The notes: generated by a model from the letters alone, not told the origin. Positions 51,665 through 60,885 are shown, counted from the first letter of the stretch. The stretch is 64,000 nt of DNA from Cyclobacteriaceae bacterium (GCA_026003355.1 BPHC01000005.1:62001-126000); one strand, 5' to 3'. Program-made: numbers and translations.

Positions 51665-53845
51665 TTATGGTTGTTTACCCGGATGATATTTTTTTTCAGC
51701 ACGCTTGATCACATCTTCGCGGTAAAAAGCCACGTCTTTAAACTGCGCATCAACGTATCGCCTCGCCTGGTCCATAAAATGCGGTGAGGCCGGGTCTGAG
51801 CTTTGTCCGCCTGCCAGCAGACTTTTGGCGTATACCCTGTTGCCAAACGCCACTACGGCAACAAAACTGTTGCCATAGGTGCCATACAGCTTTTTGGTGC
51901 CGGTATTGCTCCGTACACCAAACGAAGCCAGCGCACCCCAGTTGCCCGATGCCATGCCCACGGCAAGGCTGGGCCGGGAGTCATCAAAAAATTGTTCAAT
52001 ATCACCGGTTAGCCGCTGAAACCGGTTTACTTCACCCCACGGCAGGGCCCATGTGCCAAAGTCGGCTTCCAGTTTTTTAATGGTGGCGTCCAGCATGCGC
52101 AGCCTTTCTGCCGGCGGGGTGCCGGTGCCCAGGTAATTTATCCGCTCCATGGGTGTTAGTTCCCGGGGCAGGGGCAAATCCTGTAAACAGGATGTGGTAA
52201 AAAAATGAGCTATGGTCATGGCTACCGAGTTTTTCGAAACGCGAAGGTTCCATTTGCTTAAGGTGTCTACTACAGGTTTTAGGTGCGGATACCTGCGGGG
52301 TAGTTCGGCAAAAGCCTGAACCACGCCGGGTATTACCTTTTCAAAAGCCGGCAGCTGCGGGTCGTAGGCCAGCTCAATAAGCCTGTCCAGGGTTATGTCC
52401 TTCTGTCCGGCAAGCACCCTAACAGCATGTATGCCTCTGAAATTTTCAGGATCGGGGGCCATGTAGGCCGGGTACTTTTCCTTATCCGGGCTGAACTGCA
52501 GTGCACAGGTAAAGGGTGTGGAGTTGCAGTTCTGTATCCAGCCGTTGGGAGGGTTTATGAGGTGCACCGTTTCGGCAACGGGGTGCGTACCCTGCCAGTC
52601 GGTGGCCGGGTTGCTGCCGTCAACCGGCCGGGTAAAATCAAAGGCAGCATTTCGCCTGGGAATAAAGTTACCATGAAAATAGGCAATGTTGCCTTCTGCA
52701 TCGGCATATACGGTGTTGTTCGATGAGTTGGTGCGCAGATCGAGCACCTGCATAAATTCTTTAAGCGAGGAGGTCTTCATGCGCCGGTACGACTGCTCGA
52801 GTGCGCGGACGGGGTCCCAAAGCATGGCCGTAGCAATCCAGGCCGAATCGTTTGCGTGCGTTATGGGGCCATGATGCGTCCGGTAAATATCCAGGGTTTT
52901 TTCCTTCAGCGAGTCGCCAGCAGCATATTTTAAGGTGATGGTTTTACGGATTACGGGCCGCCATTCGCTTCCGTATTGATAGAACAGGTTGTTGTTTCGC
53001 TTTTCAATACGTTCAATGTATTCGTCCATTACATCGGTAGCCGAGCTGGTGTGCATCCATCCGTTTTTTTCGTTAAAGCCCTGGTAAATGAAAAACTGAC
53101 CCCAGGTAACGGCCCCGTAGGCATTCAAACCTTCCTGGCTTACCATGTGTATTTCGCCCCGGAAATAAAACGAGGTGTGCGGGTTAATGAGCAACATGGC
53201 TTTGCCCGACCGGGTAACCTTTCCGGAGAGGGCAAAGCCGTTGCTGCCGGCAGGTTCTTCCGCAATGCGGTCATTGCCGGGAAGGGTTGCCGCCAGCGAG
53301 GTGTTTTCATAAAAATCCTTTAGCCGGCTAACAGAAATGGATTCGATGTTGCCGCCAATGGAGCCTTCGGTGAAATACAGTACCATCCACGGCTCAAAAT
53401 GTTTCAGCAGCCTGGGTTTTACTTCCGTATGCGTGTGCAGATAATAGTTAATGCCATCGGCCCAGGCCTGGCACAATTCCTTTAGCCACGGGGGTGTTCG
53501 CTCAAACAGTTCCTGTGCCTCTTCAAAAGTCATAAACAGGCGGGCGCGCACATCGTGATAGAGGTATTTTTCCCCCTCAACTTCGGCCAGCCGCCCCAGG
53601 GCGGCCAGGTAGTTGCGCTCCACACGTTTGAAGTCGTCTTCGCATTGGGCGTATATCATCCCAAAAACGGCATCTGCATCGGTTTTACCGTACACATGCG
53701 GTACGCCAAAATCATCGCGCAGAATTTCTGTTTGGGCAGCCCGTTTTTCCCACCGGTCTGTTTCGTTTTCGGAGCAGGCAGGCAGCAGCGCCCAGGCAAT
53801 AAGCGCAAAAAAGATTTTTGTCGAAAGGCGTTGAAAGAAAAGCAT
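51665..53845 (-). CDS. Penicillin acylase family (Ntn hydrolase) lipoprotein
   Basis: Self-processing acylase of about 726 residues. Signal peptide with lipobox LLPAC, then the alpha-chain (FGVPHVYGKTDADAVFGMIYAQCEDDF) typical of aculeacin/penicillin G acylases. The autocatalytic cleavage exposes the beta-chain Ser, here in AGSNGFALSG (Ser near residue 201). Later NSSNNTVYADAEGNIAYFHGN and the C-terminal GGQSSDPASPHFMDQ are conserved. Start ATG 53845, not the longer frame to 53914. Substrate may be an N-acyl homoserine lactone, lipopeptide or amide; unknown. Confidence 0.9.
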   Translation of the reverse strand: MLFFQRLSTKIFFALIAWALLPACSENETDRWEKRAAQTEILRDDFGVPHVYGKTDADAVFGMIYAQCEDDFKRVERNYLAALGRLAEVEGEKYLYHDVRARLFMTFEEAQELFERTPPWLKELCQAWADGINYYLHTHTEVKPRLLKHFEPWMVLYFTEGSIGGNIESISVSRLKDFYENTSLAATLPGNDRIAEEPAGSNGFALSGKVTRSGKAMLLINPHTSFYFRGEIHMVSQEGLNAYGAVTWGQFFIYQGFNEKNGWMHTSSATDVMDEYIERIEKRNNNLFYQYGSEWRPVIRKTITLKYAAGDSLKEKTLDIYRTHHGPITHANDSAWIATAMLWDPVRALEQSYRRMKTSSLKEFMQVLDLRTNSSNNTVYADAEGNIAYFHGNFIPRRNAAFDFTRPVDGSNPATDWQGTHPVAETVHLINPPNGWIQNCNSTPFTCALQFSPDKEKYPAYMAPDPENFRGIHAVRVLAGQKDITLDRLIELAYDPQLPAFEKVIPGVVQAFAELPRRYPHLKPVVDTLSKWNLRVSKNSVAMTIAHFFTTSCLQDLPLPRELTPMERINYLGTGTPPAERLRMLDATIKKLEADFGTWALPWGEVNRFQRLTGDIEQFFDDSRPSLAVGMASGNWGALASFGVRSNTGTKKLYGTYGNSFVAVVAFGNRVYAKSLLAGGQSSDPASPHFMDQARRYVDAQFKDVAFYREDVIKRAEKKYHPGKQP

Positions 53846-53901
53846 ATTGGGCAGCAGCACGCAATTAAAAACCTTTATTTTTTGTTTTAGCACCGTCCAC
53901 G

Positions 53902-53909
53902 TATTTTTG
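53902..53909 (+). promoter_or_regulatory. -7 promoter element TATTTTTG of the dksA-like gene
   Basis: Exact TAnnTTTG match 24 bases upstream of the ATG at 53934. TTTG at 53881-53884 lies 17 bases before it, slightly short of the usual spacing. Confidence 0.5.
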
Positions 53910-53933
53910 CCCATTCTTTACGGGAGGGACACT

Positions 53934-54575
53934 ATGGCAAAAGCAAAAAAAACCACAAAGAAAGCAGCCAAAAAAAGCGCTAAAAAGGCTGCCAAAACCA
54001 AACCGGCAGCAAGGAAAGGCACAGCCAGAAAAGAAACCCCGGCCAGGAGTGCGGCAGCCCGCACGGGTAAAGCAACCGGTAAAAAAACTTCTTCCCGTAA
54101 GCAGGAAACCCGCCCCTCCCAACCCGTGGGTACTTTTCCCAACACCCCCGTACAGCGGCCGGTGGCGTATCCTTCAAAAACGGCATCTGCAACTGAAGAT
54201 AAAAAACGGTATTCTGCTGATGAGCTGAAAGAGTTTGAGCAACTGATTCTGGAAAAGCTGGAAAAGGCACGGGCCGAATACCGCATTCTTAAAGAAACGC
54301 TAAACCGCAACAATGACGAAGGCACCGATGCCACCTCAGGAGGCAACACCAAGGTGCTGGAAGACGGAGCCGAAACAGCCGAAAAAGAAAATCTGAGCCA
54401 GCTGGCCGCCCGGCAGCAAAAGTACATCATGAATCTGGAGAACGCCCTGGTGCGTATCAAAAACGGAACCTACGGTATTTGTACCGTTACCGGAAAACTT
54501 ATTCCAAAAGAGCGCCTGCTGGCCGTGCCGCATACCACCCAGTCGATAGAAGCCAAAATGATGCAAACCGACTAA
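53934..54575 (+). CDS. TraR/DksA-like protein with histone H1-like lysine/alanine-rich N-terminus
   Basis: Protein of 213 residues. Residues 1-75 are almost only Lys, Ala, Arg, Thr, Pro and Ser (KKTTKKAAKKSAKKAAK), like histone H1 tails, and should bind DNA. Residues 90-155 form a coiled coil (DELKEFEQLILEKLEKARAE), then the DksA-type tail TYGICTVTGKLIPKERLLAV. Only one of the four zinc-finger cysteines remains, so the zinc site is lost. Related proteins with this layout are known in Bacteroidota. Transcriptional or nucleoid role is inferred. It starts 11 bases upstream of scpB. Confidence 0.85.
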   Translation: MAKAKKTTKKAAKKSAKKAAKTKPAARKGTARKETPARSAAARTGKATGKKTSSRKQETRPSQPVGTFPNTPVQRPVAYPSKTASATEDKKRYSADELKEFEQLILEKLEKARAEYRILKETLNRNNDEGTDATSGGNTKVLEDGAETAEKENLSQLAARQQKYIMNLENALVRIKNGTYGICTVTGKLIPKERLLAVPHTTQSIEAKMMQTD

Positions 54576-54586
54576 CAGAACCGGTA

Positions 54587-55171
54587 ATGGATTTTTTACA
54601 GAACCATATAGAGGCTTTGATCTTCTGCTCGCCCGTACCAATAAAACTGGCGGACATCAAAAGCTGTTTGTCGGAAATGTTCAATGCCGATGTGCCTGAA
54701 GAAGATATTATAAACGCCATCAGGCGCATAGAAGAAAAATATCAGGCTGAAGACTATGCCTTTCAGCTTTATAGAGCGGCCGGGGGGTATCAGTTTTTAA
54801 CCAAGCCGGCCTACCAGGCCAGCATCAGCATATTGCTCAAGCAGCAATCCCGTAAACGGCTCTCTACCTCGGCCATGGAAACCCTGTCGATCATTGCATA
54901 CAAGCAGCCCATTTCCAAGCCCGAAATAGAGGCTATTCGCGGGGTAAACTGCGATTATGCCATTCATAAATTGCTGGAAAAAGGGTTGATAGAAATTATC
55001 GGCAAGTCCGACAGCATTGGCCGCCCGATGCTGTACGGCACCTCGGTAAAATTTATGGAATATTTTGGCATAAACGATCTGTCGGAACTGCCCGTACCCA
55101 AAGACTTCAGCCAGGAAATAAACACCATAGGCGAAGATGCCGATTTGAAAGAGCCCGATGCCCAAGCGTAG
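54587..55171 (+). CDS. scpB: ScpB, SMC-Scp condensin subunit
   Basis: Winged-helix kleisin-partner of bacterial condensin, 194 residues. FLQNHIEALIFCSPVPIKLADI opens the first winged helix, KRLSTSAMETLSIIAYKQPISKPEIEAIRGVNCDYAIHKLLEKGLI is the highly conserved middle, and GRPMLYGTSVKFMEYFGI the second winged helix. Acts in chromosome organisation and segregation, so its presence in the same 64-kb window as the parS sites is of interest. scpA is not adjacent. The gene overlaps the pseudouridine synthase gene by 14 bases. Confidence 0.94.
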   Translation: MDFLQNHIEALIFCSPVPIKLADIKSCLSEMFNADVPEEDIINAIRRIEEKYQAEDYAFQLYRAAGGYQFLTKPAYQASISILLKQQSRKRLSTSAMETLSIIAYKQPISKPEIEAIRGVNCDYAIHKLLEKGLIEIIGKSDSIGRPMLYGTSVKFMEYFGINDLSELPVPKDFSQEINTIGEDADLKEPDAQA

Positions 55172-55988
55172 TACCCGTTCACGCGTCAGGGCTTCCGGCA
55201 GCGTACCTGCAAAGCCTTTGCACAAAGGCAAAGCGCCCAAAAAAGCCGGTCCCGAAACTTCTGCGCCTGCGGCCCCGGAAACTATTCGTCTGAACCGGTA
55301 CATTGCCAACAGCGGAATATGCTCCAGGCGGGAAGCCGATAAGCGCATTGCCATGGGTCTGGTTTCGGTTAACGGCCAGGTAATTACCGAAATGGGCTAC
55401 AAAGTAAAGCCGGGCGATGTGGTTCGGTATGAAAACCGCGTGGTTCGTGCCGAAAAACCCGTGTACATATTGTTGAATAAACCCAAAGGGTACCTCACCA
55501 CCACCAACGACCCGCAGGAGCGCAAAACCGTTATGCAATTAATAGGCACGGCGGTAAAAGAGCGCGTTTACCCGGTGGGCCGGCTGGACCGCAACACCAC
55601 AGGCCTCCTGCTGCTTACCAACGATGGCATGCTGGCCGAAAAACTTTCGCACCCTTCGTATAAGGTTAAAAAAGTATATAAGGTGCAATTGAACCGGCCC
55701 CTTACCAAAGCCGATGCCGAACGTATTGCACAAGGTGTTGTGCTGGAAGAAGGAAAGGCCATTCCGGACAACCTGGCCATTCTGTCGGATGACCGCAAAA
55801 CCATAGGCATCGAACTGCACATAGGCTGGAACCGCGTAGTGCGAAGAATATTTGAGGCATTGGATTACGAAGTGGTTAAGCTGGACCGCACCCTCTATGC
55901 CGGCCTGGACAAAAAAGACCTGCCCCGTGGCAAATGGCGATTTTTAACTCGGGAAGAAATTATAAAACTTAAGCACTTCCGGCAGTGA
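55158..55988 (+). CDS. RluB/RsuA family 23S/16S pseudouridine synthase
   Basis: rRNA-modifying enzyme of 276 residues. Lys/Arg-rich N-terminal extension (1-40), S4 RNA-binding domain (about 43-100, RLNRYIANSGICSRREADKRI), and the RsuA/RluB catalytic core with GRLDRNTTGLLLLTNDG (catalytic Asp in RLDR). C-terminal LHIGWNRVVRRIFEALDYEVVKLDR matches RluB. Overlaps scpB by 14 bases; scpB-rluB coupling is a widespread arrangement. tRNA-Phe lies on the other strand just after it. Confidence 0.93.
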   Translation: MPKRSTRSRVRASGSVPAKPLHKGKAPKKAGPETSAPAAPETIRLNRYIANSGICSRREADKRIAMGLVSVNGQVITEMGYKVKPGDVVRYENRVVRAEKPVYILLNKPKGYLTTTNDPQERKTVMQLIGTAVKERVYPVGRLDRNTTGLLLLTNDGMLAEKLSHPSYKVKKVYKVQLNRPLTKADAERIAQGVVLEEGKAIPDNLAILSDDRKTIGIELHIGWNRVVRRIFEALDYEVVKLDRTLYAGLDKKDLPRGKWRFLTREEIIKLKHFRQ

Positions 55989-55999
55989 AGGGGAGGGAG

Positions 56000-56072
56000 T
56001 GGTGACGGGCAGAATCGAACTGCCGACACAAGGATTTTCAGTCCTTTGCTCTACCAACTGAGCTACGTCACC
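56000..56072 (-). tRNA. tRNA-Phe (GAA)
   Basis: The minus strand folds as a full cloverleaf: acceptor GGTGACG pairing with CGTCACC, D-arm with GCTCAGTTGGTAGAGC, anticodon arm AGGACTGAAAATCCTT with anticodon GAA, T-arm with GCAGTTCGATTCTGC, discriminator A. The CCA end is not encoded (next bases CTC), as is common in Bacteroidota. Confidence 0.96.
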
Positions 56073-56175
56073 AAAAACGGCCCTGCCGCATGCAGGGGGC
56101 ACAAAAGTAGATAAATTTATTATCGGTGCAAAACAGCACGCTTGGCCTCACCGGCAGGAAAATGTATTTTTAGGC

Positions 56176-57480
56176 ATGATACAGCAATTACTTTTTGTAC
56201 TCACCCTGCTGGTATTCGGATATTTTCTGCGCAGGCGCATCCTGCAAATCCGCAACACCATTCGGCTGGGCCGGCAGGTGCCTGTAACCGGGCCTGTTGC
56301 CCAACGCCTGCGAAACATGCTGCTGGTGGCTTTCGGCCAGAAAAAAATGTTTGCGCGGTTTATTCCCGCCTTTCTTCATCTCCTTATCTATATTGGCTTT
56401 ATTGTAATTAACCTCGAAGTACTTGAATTCGTGATCGATGGCCTGGCGGGCACCCACCGCATTTTCGCTCCCTTTCTTGGCAGCCTGTATTCCGTACTGA
56501 TGAATGTTTTTGAGTTTCTGGCCGTTGGTGTGCTGGTGGCCTGTGCCGTATTTCTTGTGCGCAGAAACGTGCTCAGGCTTCCCCGCTTCTGGTCGGCCGA
56601 AATGACCTCCTGGCCCCGCCTCGATGCCAACATAATTCTCATAACCGAAATGGTGCTTATGCTGGCCATACTCAAAATGAATGCAGCCGACCAGATATTG
56701 CAACAACGCGATGCCCACTACACCCCTACCGGTAAACTGTTTTTCAGCAGTCTTTTTATTCCGTTGCTGGAAGACTACTCCACTCCCTTCCTGATTTTTG
56801 TGGAACGCTTTGCATGGTGGTTTCATATAACAGGCATACTGGGCTTTGCCATATACATAACCTATTCCAAACACCTGCATATTTTCATGGCTTTTCCTAA
56901 CACCTATTATGCGCGACTGGAGCCCGCAGGCTATATAAGCAACATGCCGGTAGTTACCCGAGAAGTAAAAACCATGCTGGGCCTGCAGGCCGAAGGGACC
57001 CCGGCTGAAGACGTACCGGCGCACTTCGGGGCCAAAGACATAAACGACCTGCCCCGCACCAGCCTTATGGCCGCCTATGCCTGTACCGAATGCGGGCGGT
57101 GCACCTCCGAATGCCCGGCCAACCTTACCGGTAAAAAACTTTCACCCCGCAAAATTATGATGGATGTGCGCGACCGGCTGGAAGAAGCAGGCCGGAACCT
57201 AAGAGCCGGAACCAAAGGGCTGGATGATGGTAAAACCCTGTTAGACCATTACATTACCCGCGAGGAGATAAATGCCTGCACCACCTGCAACGCCTGCGCA
57301 GAGGCATGCCCCGTGCTGATAAACCCCATGGAAATAATTATAGAACTGCGCCGGTATGTGGCCATGGAAGAATCGGGCGCACCGCCCGCATGGAATGCCA
57401 TGTTCCAGAACCTGGAAACCAACTTTGCACCCTGGAAGTTTCCCGCAGCCGACCGGTTTAACTGGGCTAAGGAAAATTAA
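56176..57480 (+). CDS. Membrane Fe-S oxidoreductase (HdrE/D-like, two 4Fe-4S clusters)
   Basis: Inner-membrane electron-transfer protein of 434 residues. Five to six hydrophobic segments in the first 260 residues (from LLFVLTLLVFGYFLRRRIL to FAWWFHITGILGFAIYITY) form the membrane part with a His-rich helix end, then a cytosolic ferredoxin domain with CTECGRCTSECP and CTTCNACAEACP binding two [4Fe-4S] clusters. Architecture resembles the NarI-HdrD fusion-type subunits. Followed after 12 bases by its CCG-domain partner. Likely a quinone-linked oxidoreductase; substrate unknown. Confidence 0.9.
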   Translation: MIQQLLFVLTLLVFGYFLRRRILQIRNTIRLGRQVPVTGPVAQRLRNMLLVAFGQKKMFARFIPAFLHLLIYIGFIVINLEVLEFVIDGLAGTHRIFAPFLGSLYSVLMNVFEFLAVGVLVACAVFLVRRNVLRLPRFWSAEMTSWPRLDANIILITEMVLMLAILKMNAADQILQQRDAHYTPTGKLFFSSLFIPLLEDYSTPFLIFVERFAWWFHITGILGFAIYITYSKHLHIFMAFPNTYYARLEPAGYISNMPVVTREVKTMLGLQAEGTPAEDVPAHFGAKDINDLPRTSLMAAYACTECGRCTSECPANLTGKKLSPRKIMMDVRDRLEEAGRNLRAGTKGLDDGKTLLDHYITREEINACTTCNACAEACPVLINPMEIIIELRRYVAMEESGAPPAWNAMFQNLETNFAPWKFPAADRFNWAKEN

Positions 57481-57492
57481 ATACAAACCTGC

Positions 57493-58278
57493 ATGAAAAT
57501 ACCCACACTCAGCGAACTTACCGCAAAAGGCCAATCCCCCGACATCCTGTTTTGGGTAGGCTGTGCCGGTTCGTATGACGAACGCTACAAACGCGTAACC
57601 CGGGCCTTTGCCCGGATACTGCTGGCTGCCGAAATAAAGTTTGCCGTACTCGGAACGGAAGAAACCTGCACCGGTGATCCGGCCCGCAGAGCCGGAAACG
57701 AATTCCTGTTCCAGATGCAGGCCCTTAACAACATACAACTGCTTAATGGTTACGGTGTAAAGAAAATTGTTACAGCATGCCCGCACTGCTTCAACACCCT
57801 TAAAAACGAATACCCCGTGCTGGGCGGCCATTACGAAGTGCTGCACCACAGCCAGTTTTTACAGCAACTCATAAACGAAGGTCGTATTAAACTAACCGAT
57901 GCCAACCACTATCAGGGCAGGAAAATCACCTATCACGATTCCTGCTATCTCGGCCGGGCAAACGGCGTGTACCATGCTCCGCGTGCCGTGCTGCAGGCCC
58001 TGGAGGCCGACCTCGTGGAAATGAAACGGTGCAAATCGCGGGGCCTTTGCTGTGGCGCCGGTGGGGCACAAATGTTTAAAGATGCCGAAAAAGGCAACAA
58101 GGAAATAAACCACGAACGCACTGAAGAAGCACTAAGCACAGGGGCAACAACCATTGCAGTAGCCTGCCCCTTTTGCATGACCATGATAACCGATGGGGTG
58201 AAGGCAAAAGAAAAAGAACAGGAAGTAAAGGTTAAAGACCTGGCCGAACTAATAGCCGAAGCACAAGGTTTAACGTAA
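57493..58278 (+). CDS. CCG-domain Fe-S protein (HdrB/GlpC-like)
   Basis: Soluble partner of 261 residues with two CCG-type cysteine motifs: GCAGSYDERYKRVTRAFA with TEETCTGDPARRAGN, and the second half with TACPHCFNTLKNEYP, YHDSCYLGRANGVY, CCGAGGAQMFK and VACPFCMTMI. In heterodisulfide reductase and GlpC/LutA families this domain carries a noncubane Fe-S centre. It lies 12 bases after the membrane subunit and forms a two-gene oxidoreductase with it. A third, flavin-containing partner is not adjacent. Confidence 0.92.
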   Translation: MKIPTLSELTAKGQSPDILFWVGCAGSYDERYKRVTRAFARILLAAEIKFAVLGTEETCTGDPARRAGNEFLFQMQALNNIQLLNGYGVKKIVTACPHCFNTLKNEYPVLGGHYEVLHHSQFLQQLINEGRIKLTDANHYQGRKITYHDSCYLGRANGVYHAPRAVLQALEADLVEMKRCKSRGLCCGAGGAQMFKDAEKGNKEINHERTEEALSTGATTIAVACPFCMTMITDGVKAKEKEQEVKVKDLAELIAEAQGLT

Positions 58279-58293
58279 TGATAAACTACCCAT

Positions 58294-58785
58294 ATGTTTG
58301 TTCCGTTCGATGAACTTCCGGCAAACAGCCGGGTCTGGATATACCCGCTAAACCGCCCGCTGCCGAACACCCGGGAAAAAGAAACTGAGGCGGCACTGGT
58401 GGAGTTTATCCGCCAATGGCAGGCGCACGGACAACACCTCAAAGCCTCGTGCTGCATTGCCCTTCACCGCTTTATTGTTCTGGCGACCGATGAAACCTTT
58501 TGTGCCCCGAGCGGATGTGCCATAGACCGCTCTGTGCAGGCCGTAAACCAAATTGCCCGTAACGCAGGGCTTGAAATCATGGACCGGGGCCATATATTTT
58601 TTGTGCTGAACAATACCATCCTGCCCGTTCCCGTTCAGGAAATAAAAAAGAGCCTTGAAAATGGTATATGGAATGCCGAAACCCCGGTGTTTGATACCAC
58701 AGTAACCACGCGCCAGGAATTTATGAATAACCCCCTGCCTGCCCGAAATACCTGGCTAAACAGGTACCTGAAAGTTTCGGTTTGA
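58294..58785 (+). CDS. Conserved hypothetical protein, 163 residues
   Basis: Soluble product without signal peptide, helix/strand mix, with regularly spaced blocks RVWIYPLNRPLPN, ALVEFIRQWQAHGQHLKAS, RFIVLATDETFCAPSGCAIDRS and FVLNNTILPVPVQEIKKS. Homologues in Bacteroidota are widely labelled ABC transporter ATPase, but no Walker motifs are present, so that name is misleading. It follows the Fe-S gene pair by 15 bases and may be translated from the same transcript. Two Cys residues in CAPSGC could hold a metal. Function unknown. Confidence 0.8.
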   Translation: MFVPFDELPANSRVWIYPLNRPLPNTREKETEAALVEFIRQWQAHGQHLKASCCIALHRFIVLATDETFCAPSGCAIDRSVQAVNQIARNAGLEIMDRGHIFFVLNNTILPVPVQEIKKSLENGIWNAETPVFDTTVTTRQEFMNNPLPARNTWLNRYLKVSV

Positions 58786-58816
58786 TTTTCGTAGCTTTAA
58801 AGGATTTTTCAGCGCC

Positions 58817-60808
58817 ATGCGGTTTTTCACTTTTTTATGTCTGGCTGTGCTGGCAGCCTGCAGCACCGAAAGAAAGGTGCAAAAAGCTTTTCTGCGCGGA
58901 GAATACCAGAACGTAATCGAGGTCCTGTCCACCAAAAAAATTTCCGATGCCGGCAAGGCCAATTACCTCATAGCCGAATCGTACCGGCTGTCTAACCGCA
59001 TTAAACAGGCCGAGCCTTTTTATGCCAAAGCTGGCGGCCGCAGCATTGATCGCGACTCGGTTCAGTTTTTCTATGCCCAGTCGTTAAAAGCCAACGAAAA
59101 ATACGATGAAGCCCGCAAACAGCTGGACGAGCTCATTAAACGCACCGCCAACGAAGCGCTGCGCAACCGGGCACAACTGGAATACAACGGCCTGGCCTAT
59201 CTGGAAAAACTGCGCGAAAATCCCAGCTACTATCGGGTAAAAAACCTGGAAGCCCTCAATTCGTCATACAGCGAATACAACCCGGTATACCTTAACAACG
59301 AACTGTACTTTACTTCTTCGCGCGGCAATGGCAAAATATATGCTGCCACCGGAACCCCCTTTACCAGCATTTACAAGGTGGCCAGCAGGGGGGCCATTGT
59401 GGATATGGCAACGGTATCACCCCTGCCCGGCTTTATCAATGTGCAAAATGTAAACAACGGATGCATTACCTTTAGCCCCGATGGGCGCATCATGGTGTTT
59501 GCCAGAGGTAATACCGGAAAACGCAAAGATTCCGATGACGTTGACCTGTACATTTCGCGTTTTCGCAACGGCGTGTGGACGGAACCCCAGATAATTACCG
59601 GAGGCGTAAACACACCCGACTCCTGGGACTCCACACCGGCCTTTAGCCCGGATGGCCGAATGCTGTATTTTGCCTCCAACCGCAAAGGAGGATTTGGCGG
59701 CACCGACCTGTATGCAGCCCAGATGGATTCGCGCGGAAGGTTTTCGCGCGTACGAAACCTGGGCCCCGAAATCAACACACCCGGCAATGAAATGTTTCCC
59801 TTTATGGCCGAAGACGGAAAGCTTTACTTTGCCTCCGATGGGCATCCGGGCTTTGGTGGCCTTGACCTGTTTGTGGTAAAACGTTCTGCCGGCAAAACCC
59901 AGGTTGAAAACCTGGGCGAACCCATGAACTCCTCAGGAGATGACTTTGGTATTTTCCTGTTCCGGCCCGACCGCGGATTCTTTACTTCCAACCGCGAAGG
60001 CGGAAAGGGCGATGACGATATCTACACCTTCGTAAACGAAGACCCAAACCTGAAAGTAGTAAACTATTATCTGGCAGGAATAACCTATACCCCCGACAAA
60101 GAAGGCAAACTGCAATTGCTTACCGGCACCAAAGTATCACTGGTTGACAGCGAAGGCGACATTTTGCAGGATTATGTTACCGGCAATGATGGAAAATTTC
60201 TTTTCAGGGTTTATGAAAATGAAGACTACACCCTGATTGGCGAGGCCGAAGGATACCTTACCCGGCGCCAGCCCTGGAGCAGCAAAGGAAAAAGCGTTGA
60301 TCCTGCTACGCTTAAAGAACTTGTTACCAACATAACCTTCGACACCATAGTGGTGCTCGACAAAATTGAAATCAACAAAATTTTCGTGCTGGAAAATATC
60401 TATTACGACTTCAACAAATACGACATCAATCCGGCTGCCGCCCGTGAGCTCGACAAGCTGGCACAGATACTCACCGATAATCCTGAAATTAAAATAGAAC
60501 TCAGCTCGCATACCGACAGCGTTGACACCGAAGAATACAACATGTGGCTATCGCAAAAACGGGCCGAATCGGCTGTGAACTACCTCATTAAAAAAGGCAT
60601 TTCGCCCGACCGCATGATTGCCCGCGGCTATGGCGAATCGCGCCCCATTGCCCGAAACACCAACCCCGATGGAACCGACAACCCCGAAGGGCGCGCCCGA
60701 AACCGCAGAACAGAATTTAAAATCCTGGAAGTAGGCGTATTGCCCAAGCCGCTGGAAGAAGAAGAATTTGACGAAGACAAATACTTCAGGAAAAAAGACG
60801 GACAGTAA
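58817..60808 (+). CDS. PorE-like lipoprotein: TPR, beta-propeller, CTD-like and OmpA domains
   Basis: Outer-membrane-anchored periplasmic protein of 663 residues. Lipobox VLAAC (Cys15), TPR-like helices (about 20-140, QKAFLRGEYQNVIEVL), a PD40/WD40-like propeller (about 150-410, ITFSPDGRIMVFARG and AFSPDGRMLYFASNRKGGFGG), a carboxypeptidase-regulatory-like domain (about 420-510), and an OmpA peptidoglycan-binding domain (about 530-640, IYYDFNKYDINPAAARELD and RMIARGYGESRPI). This exact order is that of PorE, the type IX secretion component that ties the apparatus to peptidoglycan. Orthology is inferred from architecture. Confidence 0.85.
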   Translation: MRFFTFLCLAVLAACSTERKVQKAFLRGEYQNVIEVLSTKKISDAGKANYLIAESYRLSNRIKQAEPFYAKAGGRSIDRDSVQFFYAQSLKANEKYDEARKQLDELIKRTANEALRNRAQLEYNGLAYLEKLRENPSYYRVKNLEALNSSYSEYNPVYLNNELYFTSSRGNGKIYAATGTPFTSIYKVASRGAIVDMATVSPLPGFINVQNVNNGCITFSPDGRIMVFARGNTGKRKDSDDVDLYISRFRNGVWTEPQIITGGVNTPDSWDSTPAFSPDGRMLYFASNRKGGFGGTDLYAAQMDSRGRFSRVRNLGPEINTPGNEMFPFMAEDGKLYFASDGHPGFGGLDLFVVKRSAGKTQVENLGEPMNSSGDDFGIFLFRPDRGFFTSNREGGKGDDDIYTFVNEDPNLKVVNYYLAGITYTPDKEGKLQLLTGTKVSLVDSEGDILQDYVTGNDGKFLFRVYENEDYTLIGEAEGYLTRRQPWSSKGKSVDPATLKELVTNITFDTIVVLDKIEINKIFVLENIYYDFNKYDINPAAARELDKLAQILTDNPEIKIELSSHTDSVDTEEYNMWLSQKRAESAVNYLIKKGISPDRMIARGYGESRPIARNTNPDGTDNPEGRARNRRTEFKILEVGVLPKPLEEEEFDEDKYFRKKDGQ

Positions 60809-60845
60809 AACGCAGAGCCGCATTTAATCCGGCCGGTTTCTTTTC

Positions 60846-60853
60846 TAATTTTG
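60846..60853 (+). promoter_or_regulatory. -7 promoter element TAATTTTG of fumC
   Basis: Exact TAnnTTTG match 32 bases upstream of the fumC ATG, in the 77-bp gap after the PorE-like gene. Confidence 0.45.
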
Positions 60854-60885
60854 ACCGCTTCACCATACCATAAATCATTTACATC

